The notes beneath the pieces are model-generated. The model had not been told where the DNA came from. It worked only from the letters and a program-made list of their open reading frames with translations, and ran no database searches. Source: Rhizoclosmatium globosum (taxonomy: Eukaryota; Chytridiomycota; Chytridiomycetes; Chytridiales; Chytriomycetaceae). From it: DNA of 64,000 nucleotides. The stretch spans positions 208,481 to 272,480 of the forward strand of contig MCGO01000058.1 in assembly GCA_002104985.1 (NCBI GenBank). The letters run 5' to 3'. Below, in pieces: positions 11,833-21,734 of this stretch. Numbering within the stretch: the first letter of the stretch is position 1; each line of letters opens with the position of its first letter. A program made the translations under genes and the position numbers.

Positions 11833-14307
11833 ATGAAAGTCGAGGCACCACCCAACGCTGAGGTCCTGGACCAAGAAAAGAAACTCGATGAATTCATTCA
11901 AGAGAATCACTTGGAAGAGGACGTTGAAGTATCTGACATTGCTGACATTCTGGAGAGAATGTAAGATCAAGCCATCATCGTTGCCAGGATTGTTTCTAAA
12001 CTGTTTGATCTACAGTGAATTTATCGTGCCACAAACAGACGACCCTTCCACCCCCGCCTTTACCTGGAGAGCTGTTGTCTTGGGAGTCTTCTGGGGTGTG
12101 CTTCTCTCGATCGCAAACACAGCCCTCTCATTCCGAACCAACGCCATTTCCATTCCAACTTCTTGCGCTCTCATTTTGACATACCCAATGGGTGTATTCT
12201 TTGCCAAAGTCCTTCCTTCCGGTGGTTGGATCAACCCAGGCCCATTCTCAATGAAGGAGCACGTTCTATCATATGTTATTTCATCATCAGGTGGAGGCTA
12301 TCCATATGGAATCGACAACGTCATTGCACAAGTCTACCCACCACTCATGAACAACACAAGTATTACCATCTGGCACGCCTTGTTCTTCATTACCGTCACC
12401 CAGTTTATTGGATTCGGATTCTCTGGTGTAACTCGTCGATTCTTGGTCAAGCCCACTGCAATGTGGTGGCCACAGAACCTTTCCACCATTGCCCTATTTT
12501 CATCGTTCCATGACTTCACTGGTCTCGAGTCTGAGGCTGCTTCCAAGTTCAAAATGTCTCGTTTTAGCTTCTTCTGGATCGTTTTGGCGGCTATCTTCTT
12601 GTATGAATGGCTTCCAAACATGTTGTTGCCAGGACTTCAGGCCGTTTCCCTCCTCTGTCTTATTACAGGTCGCGGAAATGGTGCTACTGGAGTTATGACC
12701 ACGACCAATGCAATTGCTTCTTCGGCGTACAATGGTGCTGGTGTTTTCGCGTTGACTTTCGACTGGCAGTACATCATGTCGTCTTATATGACCTCTCCTT
12801 TCTGGGCTTCTGCAATCTGACTCGTTGGTTCCATCACATTTGGATGGATTATCACTCCAATCATGTGGTCCAAGGATGGTGAGTCTTTTTCAAAATATCA
12901 AACAGGATTCTAAATTTTCTAATCACTCTTCGTTCAGTTTTCGGTCTCAACGCTCTTATCGGAGCCGGTACTAATGGTGCCCCAAGCAATCCATTGCTCA
13001 ACTCACCTGGATTATTCAACGGAAACCTTTCCTCTCCAACAGTTGGCCAACGTGTTTCATCAACCTACTTTTACAACAAATCAGCTGGATACAACCTTGA
13101 TATCGACAAGTACAACAACGTCGCTCCAGTCCACTTGACTCTTTACTACGCCTTGGCCTACGCCTGCACATTCATGACCCTCCCAGCCGCAATTGTCCAC
13201 GTCGCTCTTTGGTACGGCCAAGATATTTACCGTCAAGCCAAAAACGCATTCAAGCAAGTCAAAGATGAAATCGACGCTCTCGACAAACACGCCAAAATGA
13301 ACGAAGCTTATGCGGAAGTCCCAGATTGGTATTACTTGGTTCTCCTCGGTGTGACAACTATTCTTGGTCTTGTTGTCTCCATCACAACTCCATTCTCAAT
13401 GCCTTGGTGGGCTATTTTCTTCAACTTACTCCTGGTTATCATCTTCATCATTCCGTTCGGCGCCATTCTTGCTATCTCTGGACAAGCTATCGGCTTGAAC
13501 GTGCTTTCACAGTTGATTATCAGTTTGATGATTCCAGGAGAGACTGTTGCAGTGATGATCTTCAAGTCATGGGGTACCAACAACATCAACCAGTCTTTGC
13601 TGCTTTCCTCTGATCTCAAGCTTGGTCACTATTTGCATATTCCTCCAGTTTCAATGGTTGTCGCTCAATGCATTGGAACTTTGGTCAATGCGATTGTTTC
13701 TACTCTTTCCGTCTGGTTCATGATGTTCAACACCGGTGACTTGCTCGGACATGGAGACTGGATGTATACTGGACACAAGGTTTTCTACAATGCCGGTGGT
13801 ATTTGGGGAGCTATTGGAGCCAAGCGATTCTTTGGAGTCGGGTCTGTTTATGAAGGTTTACTCTGGACGTTCTTGGTTGGAGCTATACTTCCAGTTCTTC
13901 CATGGCTGGCAAACCGTTACGTCTACAAGTCAAAGTACTGGCATTACATTAGTTTTCCTCTCTTTTTCCAAATGGGAGGACCTTCCATGGGAGTTCAAAA
14001 CTACGTCGTAGTTCCTTTCATTGTCGCGTTCATTTCTCAAGTCCTTGTGTTCCACAGATACCGTGGATTCTATGAGAAATATTCCTATGTTTTGGGATCT
14101 GCGTTAGATACTGGTACCGGTTTTGTTGTCTTCTTGACGTCAATCTTTGGCGTCTTCAACATCGCCTTTACTTCATGGAACCCATTGAACCCGAGCCCTA
14201 ATGTTCCATCTGACTATTATTGTTACCCAGGTACCACATATGTTGATTACGCCTGTGACTTTTACACTGCACAGGAAATTGATGTTTCTCCAACTTGTGG
14301 CCAATAA
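11833..14307 (+). CDS. OPT-family oligopeptide/siderophore transporter with in-frame TGA
   Basis: Exons 11833-11960, 12016-12878 and 12938-14307 give 787 codons in one frame, the usual OPT length. Seen: acidic cytoplasmic N-terminus, about 14-16 hydrophobic segments, the NPGPFSMKEHV block, GRGNGA, and NAIVSTLS-type late helices. Known role: proton-coupled uptake of tetra/pentapeptides or related compounds at the plasma membrane. Odd: codon 311 (12818-12820) is TGA within SPFWASAI-stop-LVGSITFGW. The frame reads on correctly after it for 59 bases up to a good donor, so this is a point nonsense change rather than a frameshift. It could be a real null allele, a base error or readthrough. The start ATG is the first in frame. 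Confidence 0.9.
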
Positions 14308-14458
14308 TGCGCCTATTGCAAAATAAATCCAATATAATTTTTCGAATTCTATGTTTTGGATTCCCCCAAGAAGAAGAGATTGTAGATAACTTCGAAAAGT
14401 ATTCCAAAGAAATCACCACCCATTTTATTTAATAAATCTATTCGGCACGTTTTAAAAA

Positions 14459-15619
14459 TTATGAATATGCAGGAGGCGGTGGGGCAATTGTACTATTTTG
14501 GCGTTGTGGCTGAACTTGAAGAGGAATATTCCCCTCACCTTCATCATAAGCAGGAAGTTCATCCTCCTGAATATCTTCAGTGCGTTGTTGCTGGTTCTGT
14601 GTCTGGCGTTGAATAAACTTGTGCCTGTTGCGATATGCAATGATAACAAGAACTGCAAAAATGAAAACTCCAATGCCCACATACAAATATAAATTCTGTG
14701 ACGGCAGTGGCTCAAAATACATGGCGAACATTTCGTTTGAAGGACCGGCGGGGCAAATTACTCGAGAAGGGATTACCGCATACGATGAAATCCCAAGGGA
14801 ATTAAGGCAATTCGGATCCGAATACTCAATAACTGTGACTATAGATCCAGTCATTTTTGCATACAAATAGCCATCTTCGAGTTTTCGAGAACATTGGTTC
14901 AAGTACAAAGAAACAGTTTTGTCACACGTAGCGTTCCACAACGAAACATAAGGTCCGTTTTTAAACACATAAGAGAGAGTGGTTGAATCGGGATCTTTCG
15001 CATAGCACCATCGCCCAGAACCAGCAGCTCCATAGCACGAAGAAACACACGGTTCACTGTTTTTTGATGTCACAATGACAGGTGCGCTATTTCCCGAACC
15101 ACAGTACTGTGTTGAGTCTTGAGACCATCCATAGTCAACATTGCGAATAACTTGGTAATTATAGCAAGTTGCTGTCCCCATGGGGTCAAGAACAAACGAG
15201 CTGGCTGATTGACTGCACATCGGATCAATGTACAAGCTCACAACAACAGAGGCATTTGTTGCCGGACTCCAATACGCCGACTGAAAGTACTGTGGCCAAA
15301 CTGTGATATTGGACGCTAAGAGCGGAACGCACTTTCCCATCCGTATTTGGAAGCTCCCGTCAGGTGCCCCAGCTTGCCGACAATTAGGGGCAGACAAGTA
15401 TTGCAGCTGCATTCCATCCCCAAGTGCAAGAAATGCATCGGCAGTGCTATTGAAGCTGGGGAGGCAGGTTGTCTTGGTATACCAGCCTCGGTAGTTTGGG
15501 TTTGGGAGGCAGCCTATGGCTTGGTCTGAGCAAGTAACGTTGGAGTAGTAATTGATGCGGACGGCTTCGTCAGAGCATGTTGGGTTGGGATAATGGGCAA
15601 TCGCAGCAATGGAAGTCAT
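14459..15619 (-). CDS. Cys-rich single-pass membrane protein with PPAY tail
   Basis: 386 codons, one exon. The long N-terminal part has about 20 Cys, many N-x-S/T sites and recurring blocks of the type SDPNC or SAPNC followed by a variable spacer, suggesting repeated disulfide modules facing outside. One transmembrane helix (LYLYVGIGVFIFAVLVIIAY) lies near residue 315. The cytoplasmic tail is Gln-rich and ends PPPPAYS, with an earlier LPAY. PPxY is the ligand of WW domains of Nedd4/Rsp5 ubiquitin ligases (established). Inference: a surface protein whose level is set by ubiquitin-driven endocytosis. No signal peptide at this ATG, so a short 5' exon may be missing. Family not recognised. Confidence 0.75.
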   Translation of the reverse strand: MTSIAAIAHYPNPTCSDEAVRINYYSNVTCSDQAIGCLPNPNYRGWYTKTTCLPSFNSTADAFLALGDGMQLQYLSAPNCRQAGAPDGSFQIRMGKCVPLLASNITVWPQYFQSAYWSPATNASVVVSLYIDPMCSQSASSFVLDPMGTATCYNYQVIRNVDYGWSQDSTQYCGSGNSAPVIVTSKNSEPCVSSCYGAAGSGRWCYAKDPDSTTLSYVFKNGPYVSLWNATCDKTVSLYLNQCSRKLEDGYLYAKMTGSIVTVIEYSDPNCLNSLGISSYAVIPSRVICPAGPSNEMFAMYFEPLPSQNLYLYVGIGVFIFAVLVIIAYRNRHKFIQRQTQNQQQRTEDIQEDELPAYDEGEGNIPLQVQPQRQNSTIAPPPPAYS

Positions 15620-15715
15620 GGATTCAATTTAATGGCGGCTGTAATCAAAACTTGCATATGCAGCCTCCAAAAGCAAGACTCATCATAAATCCATTTCCAA
15701 TAAGCCTCCAACTTA

Positions 15716-15841
15716 CAGCTGTTTGCAAAACTAATGAGCCACCCCCAACTTTTGAAGGTGGAAAAGTGATGCAATTATGATGCAAAACAGATGAATAAAG
15801 CCTCATCTCCCAATGCAAAAGTGATGCATTTCTGTGTAAAA
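15716..15841 (+). repeat. Left terminal inverted repeat of the MITE
   Basis: 126 bp, mirrored at 16246-16371 with a single difference (CTCCC against CTCCT). Confidence 0.92.
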
Positions 15842-16245
15842 GATAGCAGGCTTTTAGTGCATGTGATATCCTGCTGCCTTGGCAGTGTGTGATACACGTG
15901 CGATTCATCTGAGTGTTACCTCAACTCAACAACTCTCAACTACGATTTTTACTCATTCAAACATTTTTTATATGATTGTTCAAGTGAAAGAGTGAAACAT
16001 TGGGTCGTTAAGGCTCATTCATCAGTTAAAAAATACCCGATCTTGTTTTTAAAGCAGTCCCTCTAAATATGCTGTCTACTGGTGCATATCGCTCTGTATA
16101 ATTGAAAGTGTTTAGATTGTAAGTTCAGATTTGAGTGAGTTGAGCACTTGAAAGGAACCCGTTCCCCCGTTCACATATCACAAATGTCACATGTATCACA
16201 CATGGCCAAAGAGATAGAGTGTCACGTAGGCCAAAGCCCGTTATT

Positions 16246-16371
16246 TTTTACACAGAAATGCATCACTTTTGCATTAGGAGATGAGGCTTTATTCATCTGT
16301 TTTGCATCATAATTGCATCACTTTTCCACCTTCAAAAGTTGGGGGTGGCTCATTAGTTTTGCAAACAGCTG
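16246..16371 (-). repeat. Right terminal inverted repeat of the MITE
   Basis: Reverse complement of the left repeat; ends GCAAACAGCTG next to a TA dinucleotide. Confidence 0.92.
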
Positions 16372-16390
16372 TAAAAAAATTCATTGTGTT

Positions 16391-17668
16391 TCATTTATTT
16401 GTAAATACGCAACTAGAAAAGTCCTCGTATAATAGATCATTTGTTTCTTCTCCATACGGATCTTTCTGAAGCCCTGTTTCCTGTTCCACAGCGAAGGATG
16501 CCTTAACGCTTTGGCAGAGATCCGCGCAGCCATCTGCAATATCATACAAATTACACTCTCTGAACAGGTGTTTGGCCCGATTAACCAAATGAATTGGTGT
16601 TGTTCCAAGTGCGTTTTGAAGTGATGAGTACTGTCGAATACATGCGTGCAGCTGCTCAATAGTTTCGTCTTCCATCGCCGAATTCAATGGCATACATCGA
16701 TCGACAATTGAGGTCTCTGAATGTAACTGAGCCAAGTAATGAACTTGGGTGTCACCATGACCACTCCGTTCAGGATCTTCATAATGTGCCATGTCCGTAA
16801 ATATTAGAATTTCACCTTCCCTTTTGAGAAAGGAGGTATTGAGCGGGCTGTATTCTGGAGTGTCCTCATCTTCACGTGCAACCCAATCATCTGCGTCTTC
16901 TTCGAATTCACTGTCACTGTTAGAATCGTATACTTCTGATCCAATACACTCATCATCATCAGTACAATCCATATCCTCGCCCTCAAGAGGAGACTCTTGC
17001 TCTAGTTCTGGATCGTAATCCTCTATTTAACGTCTTTAGGATGTATTCAATTGTCACAGATGTTACCATCATTATCATCATCCATCGTCTCATCTGCAGG
17101 ATCCCATAACCTCGAAAGTCCTCCAACTTCTGTCATCATCTTCTGCCATGAGACTCCAGCTTCCTTCGAGTCATCTAACGAAAGACGAATCGCACGCTCA
17201 ACCACAAACTCTGTATGTTCTTGCAGAATCGCAAGGGCATCTAAATCAAAGGTAGTCCTCATACTCGCATCACCAAGAATCTCGCGACACAGACCAACGA
17301 ATCTAGAGTACAATTAGCGAGCGTCTCCTATTCAACTTGAAGGCCTCAATCACTCACTCGCGATGCGGAATCGAAAAGGGAACGCCGCGAAAGACGGCCG
17401 CCATCGCGCGATCCGTTCCAAAGCACAGAATCGCCGCTTCTTTCCACGTCGAAAGGCCGAGCGCAGAAAGATACGATCGCGGGTGTTTCCCAAACAAAAG
17501 CTGGTTCGGCAAAAGCGACAGCCACGAAACAACACAACTTCGGATCGTCGAATCAGACAACGAAAGCCGGTGCCAGGCCTTGTTCACGCGGTGGATGCGG
17601 AGGGAGCTTGTTGTTGGCGGACTGAGCGGAAGAACGAGCGGAAGCAGCCACTCCCAAATTGTCTCCAT
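16391..17668 (-). CDS. F-box-like protein with possible histone H3-like stretch
   Basis: Three exons (17358-17668, 17067-17302, 16391-17022; introns 55 and 44 bp) join to 393 codons. The N-terminus (WEWLLPLVLPL, then RVNKAWHRLSLSD) looks like an F-box helix set. The next part, from VPFSIPH through REFVGLCREIL to DLDALAILQEHTEF, follows the spacing of the histone H3 fold (PFxxLVREI ... ALQEASE). This is my pattern reading, not a search result. The middle is very acidic (Asp/Glu/Ser-rich), and the C-terminal part is helical with LVNRAKHLFREC. Start at METIWEW because no upstream in-frame ATG exists. Possible role: substrate adaptor of an SCF ligase. The 3' end lies only 20 bp from the MITE. Confidence 0.7.
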
Positions 17669-18020
17669 TTTGAAAAAGAAGTGAACGAGAAACAGTTCAT
17701 CAGTATCAAACAACGAGGAGTATACTTGTAACTGCCGATTAAGATCGTTGATTTCTCTAAGCTCAAAGATGAATCATATCATTCATTCGAACAGGTGAGT
17801 TCAGAAATATAATCATATAGTAACAATTTCAGAGCATGGGACTAATCGTATGCCTTTCGATGACACAAACACTACTGTTCGGTGAATTTATTAGTCATAG
17901 ACGCTTATTCAGCGCATAGTTTTTTTGCTTTGTCATATCAGCACGGGTCAGTTGCGCGATCATGAAACAACTCAATTCGGTGATATAGCTTGAAAGCAGA
18001 TCTATCCAACAAAAGTCTTT
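17669..18020. promoter_or_regulatory. Shared upstream region of two divergent genes
   Basis: About 350 bp separate the minus-strand F-box-like start from the YeeE/YedE start at 18021. No further gene is seen. It probably acts as a bidirectional promoter; no motif could be assigned. Confidence 0.35.
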
Positions 18021-19308
18021 ATGCCAGAGCCAGACAAAGTTGTGCAGATCGAAGCGGGCAATTCAACGACTGACTTGGCTCCTCGTCCAAATCCTCTCCT
18101 TCCATTTTGGAACCTTATCAACCACTTTTTGGCTGGCCTTGCCTTCGGCTTTGCTCTCGAAAAGGCAAAAGTATACCTTCCAACAGTTATCGTTCGTCAA
18201 ATGCGTTGGTCCGAACTCACAATGTTAATCGCATTCTTGACCGCAACAATTACTGGAATGTGAGTCGCTCACCCAACTTTTATTTCGAATGCTGAACAAT
18301 AACCAAAGGTTTGCCATCGCCATCCTCGAATACTTTGGTCAATACAAGCGAAAGCCAAAGCCGCCCTTGGCGCTCTTTGAATCGTCAATCATTGGAAAGT
18401 TTGGCAACAACTTGATTGGAGGATCCTTAGTTGGTATTGGGATGGCGCTTTCCGGTGCATGTCCAGGAACAGTTCTAGTCCAAATCGGTGCAGGTGTACC
18501 AGCCTCATTATACGTTGTAATTGGAACTCTCATTGGCGCCGTCACTTACGGCTACCTCGATGACATAATTGTCAAGAAGCTTATTCCAAGTTTCGGCTCT
18601 CCTCAACCCGTTATTGTGATTGACAACAAACGAGTTCCGTTCTTGGCTATTTCTGTCGCCGTTTCAGCAGTCGGGTTTCCACTCCTTTGGTACGGCACAA
18701 CCTTGATTCCATGGCGCGACAACTTTTTCATTGACATCCAAAAGGATTTTCATGTCCTACTTTCGGCGAACGCTTCAAACCCGTTTTTGACAATCGGAAC
18801 CGTGGATCCAAGCTTCGCGAATCCTGCATGGTCCCCATTCACAGCTGGACTCGGTCTAGGTCTCGCGCAACTTGTTTCAGTTCTGTTTACGCAAAGTGTT
18901 GTTGGTGCAAGTTCTGTGTATCCATACCTTGGTTCCGTTGTTGTTTGTAACTTGGACAAGAACTGGGAAGTCAATGCCCCATTTTACAGTCAATTCAAAG
19001 GGAAGTCCGAGACACTTCGGTTTTCTGTGGGGGTTATTTTGGGAGGCCTGATTTCGTTTGTCACTTCTGGTTTAAATTATGGAGGAGGCATTTCATCTGT
19101 TAGAGGGGATTTGGGTGTGTCGGCGGGTGTTGCTGTCCGTCTTATCCTTGGAGGTGTTGTGTTGGTGTATGGTTCGCGTGTTGCCGGCGGGTGTCCAAGT
19201 GGGCATGGAATATCTGGAATGGCGCAGTTGAGTCTTGCAAGTTTGATATCTGTGGCGGCGATGTTTGCGGGCGGAACCGTATTTGCCTTTATTGTTGGAG
19301 AACTTTGA
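18021..19308 (+). CDS. YeeE/YedE-family sulfur compound transporter
   Basis: Exons 18021-18259 and 18309-19308 join to 412 aa. About nine to ten hydrophobic helices are visible. The two hallmark cysteine motifs of the family are present: SGACPGT (about residue 130) and GGCPSGHGISG (about residue 374). Known: in bacteria these Cys relay thiosulfate through TsuA-like channels; fungal members exist and are thought to have come from bacteria. Inference: thiosulfate or sulfide-equivalent uptake. Start is the first ATG in frame, with a soluble N-terminal tail of about 30 residues. Confidence 0.92.
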
Positions 19309-19455
19309 GACGTAGTGTGTTGATAGACATGAATGTACATTTAATATATAGTTGCTTTAGTAGTTCAACATTTTTGGCTCCAACATTTTAAAACGAGATG
19401 GAGGTATGATATTTATTGGTTCAATTGGTACATGGCGGTTATGTTCACTAATCTA

Positions 19456-19737
19456 TCAGTTGTTCTTACACAAAGAGCATCCGTTGCAGACTGATACACG
19501 TATTCGAAACGCTTCCTTGTTAAACTTTTTGGCAGCCCTCATAATCAATCGCCTTGAATCAATCCCTCCAATCCCGTTTCGCCATAGGTATATTCGCAAA
19601 CTGTCTTTGAAGTTCTGATATGCTTGAGTGAGTTCAGGCATTTCTTGAATTGACAATTTATGGTCCTGAAATATTGATTGCATCTCGGTGAGGAACTCTT
19701 GAGGCGTTGATACGATTAGGGAGTAGCTCCCGTCCAT
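19456..19737 (-). CDS. FKxSL/GIDARR small protein, member A
   Basis: Begins MDGSYSLIVSTPQEF, 93 aa. The family signature appears in order: STPQEFLTEMQSIFQ, then AYQNFKDSLRIYL, then GIGGIDSRRLIM and KKF. Secondary structure looks like three helices. There is no signal peptide or membrane segment. The C-terminal tail (CNGCSLC) is unique to this member. The frame stays open upstream of the ATG, so a longer form or an upstream exon is possible. Function unknown; I recognise no described domain. Confidence 0.6.
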   Translation of the reverse strand: MDGSYSLIVSTPQEFLTEMQSIFQDHKLSIQEMPELTQAYQNFKDSLRIYLWRNGIGGIDSRRLIMRAAKKFNKEAFRIRVSVCNGCSLCKNN

Positions 19738-20087
19738 GCTTGCCAGGAAGCAAACAGAAAAAAATTGTGATGATGAGTCTCGTATAACGTTCGGAATATT
19801 TTCTTGGAGGCACGCACCCTGACTCGTGGCCTCCAAGACGCATCAAAGAGCACTCCTTTCTTATTTCCTGAACATATAAACACTTAACTTTGTTATAATA
19901 AGATTATAAACGTTGTGAGTTCTGAGGAATCATACAAGTTGGATATTCTTACTACCACATATCATCTAACACAAATAGTAATTTATTGCATTAAATAGTT
20001 CAAATATCTTACATACTTATATGATACATCAGCTTAAGTGACTATGGTCCTCACTTCAACTTCACCAGAAGCACCAGTTTAAAGCGA

Positions 20088-20402
20088 TTATACATTCACA
20101 ATATGGCTCCTTTTAGAAGAAAGAACAATTTTATATGAGTCTCTCTGGTCTTCGTCTAGCTTCATGAACTTCCGAGTCACTTTAAGTAACTGTCGCCTCG
20201 CGTCAATCCCATTCATTCCAGACTTCACCAAGTACACATGCAGACTCTCCTTAAAAGCATCGAAAGCTTGAACAAGATCCGCCTGCATATCTTGACTTGA
20301 TGGATGGATTTCGAATTGTGAAACTTGATTGTCAGTTTGGAACAAGGCTTGAGTCTCTATCAAGAATTGTTCTGGCGTTACTGACGCTGCATCCCGAATC
20401 AT
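20088..20402 (-). CDS. FKxSL/GIDARR small protein, member B
   Basis: 104 aa, start MIRDAASVTPEQF. Signature: TPEQFLIETQALFQ, AFDAFKESLHVYL, NGIDARRQLLK, and the tail KRSHIVNV. Its coding sequence and at least 70 bp of upstream sequence match member D at 26575 in opposite orientation, with many silent differences, so selection on the protein is likely. Function unknown. Confidence 0.7.
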   Translation of the reverse strand: MIRDAASVTPEQFLIETQALFQTDNQVSQFEIHPSSQDMQADLVQAFDAFKESLHVYLVKSGMNGIDARRQLLKVTRKFMKLDEDQRDSYKIVLSSKRSHIVNV

Positions 20403-20680
20403 ACACAGAAGTCCCGTTCAAGTTACAGATGTCGAAGGCGGACTGGACAGTGAACACCACAGGAAAATTCTGTTTTACTTTCATCACCGTTTTTTCTCCC
20501 CATCAGTGCTGTGGACCCTCATCGGATAAGTACCAACCGTCTGTTTCTAATTAGTAACAAAGATCAATATATTCAAGGAAAATAGTGATATGTGGTCACT
20601 GAATTATATTCTACTGGAGATTTACACTAATCGCCACATTTAACAGAAATTTATCAGTTTAATATCTTCCCATCTGCATC

Positions 20681-20753
20681 GGGGGTGTAGCTCATATGGT
20701 AGAGCGCTCGCTTTGCATGCGAGAGGCAAAGGGATCAATGCCCTTCTCCTCCA
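20681..20753 (+). tRNA. tRNA-Ala (anticodon TGC)
   Basis: 73-nt cloverleaf without intron. Acceptor GGGGGTG pairs with CTCCTCC (one G-U and one mismatch). The D arm is GCTC/GAGC, and the anticodon stem CTCGC/GCGAG holds loop TTTGCAT (TGC). The T stem is AAGGG/CCCTT. The T loop ATCAATG deviates from the usual TTCRANY, which is unusual and may reflect decay or lineage difference. Followed by A-rich sequence. Confidence 0.85.
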
Positions 20754-20927
20754 AACCGAACAAGGTCCTTTTCGATTTCGAACCTTGTACAAGCGGAATC
20801 CTGATTTCGCAAAAGATGGAATTAAGATGTTGGTGGTTTTCAGAAAGAGGTGATGGAAATATGTTTGTACACATCATTTATTTAACGTAGGGCTTCGTTT
20901 GGCAAAAGTTCTGTTTGGCGCTGACTA

Positions 20928-21314
20928 CTATCCACCAATCAATATCTCGCCAGAGACTGATTTTGAGTTTTGCAGAGAACCGTACTCGTTTTGGTGACCT
21001 ATCTGAGGCTGGAAGTGCATGATGCCGGCTGGAGATTTTTGACATTCAAAACTGTGTGCTGTTTTCCTGCCGTTTTGAAACTTTCGCGTTTCTTGTATCA
21101 GTAGCCGTCTAGCGTGAATGCCGCTAATCCGTTGGCTACGTAGGTATGACTTCAAACTTGCTTTGAAGTTCTTGAATGCATGCTGAAGTTCAAAGTCAGA
21201 CGACTCTCTCAGCGGCCTGGATACATGGGCATGCGATCCATATTGTGGGAAAAGCTCTGGGATGGCAAGGAGAAAGTCCTGAGGCGACAATGGATTGCGG
21301 GCTTTGGTTGTCAT
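20928..21314 (-). CDS. FKxSL/GIDARR small protein, member C
   Basis: From the ATG at 21314 it begins MTTKARNPLSPQDF, 128 aa. Signature: SPQDFLLAIPELFP, AFKNFKASLKSYL, SGIHARRLLIQ and RKF. It has a longer, basic and Gln-rich C-terminus than its paralogues. The open frame extends upstream without ATG to 21422, and another ATG lies in a different frame at 21447, so a 5' intron is possible. Function unknown. Confidence 0.6.
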   Translation of the reverse strand: MTTKARNPLSPQDFLLAIPELFPQYGSHAHVSRPLRESSDFELQHAFKNFKASLKSYLRSQRISGIHARRLLIQETRKFQNGRKTAHSFECQKSPAGIMHFQPQIGHQNEYGSLQNSKSVSGEILIGG

Positions 21315-21734
21315 TTTGAAGAACCTTCTTGGTATTTGGGTCCGGCCTCGATTCTTTGTTATGGCTAAGGGGGGCACCAAAACTGAATTTCGAATGAGGC
21401 TGATAACTTTGGTTGTGAACAACAGTCATAGAGATACCATCCATCACTGCTTACCTAAAACTATCCCACACAGATAGGTGGATGCGCATGGCCATTCTAC
21501 TTGTCTGCTGCTTCCTAAGACACTCATTTTAATTATGTTTAGAACCCTTTAATACCTGACTTTAAAGTTTTGTGAAAAACTTTGAGAAATAAAGCTACTT
21601 TATGATAGCACACTCTGTGTTAAGCAATAAATATATTCGGTTCGGTTACATAATGTTATACACGATATCAAAATTAAACGCAAAATCCTTATTTAACTGA
21701 CTCAGCAAAGATTACGTCCAACTTGATTGGAACC

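Larger units (their letters stand above)
15716..16371. mobile_element. Non-autonomous Tc1/mariner-like MITE (656 bp)
   Basis: Both ends are CAGCTGTTTGCAAAAC in inverted orientation, and the element is flanked on both sides by TA (15714-15715 and 16372-16373), the target duplication of Tc1/mariner elements. The terminal inverted repeats are about 126 bp (15716-15841 and 16246-16371) with one mismatch. They contain internal repeats of GTGATGCA and ATGCAAAA. The 404-bp core has no open frame and no transposase. High TIR identity suggests recent insertion. It sits between two convergent gene ends. Confidence 0.9.
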
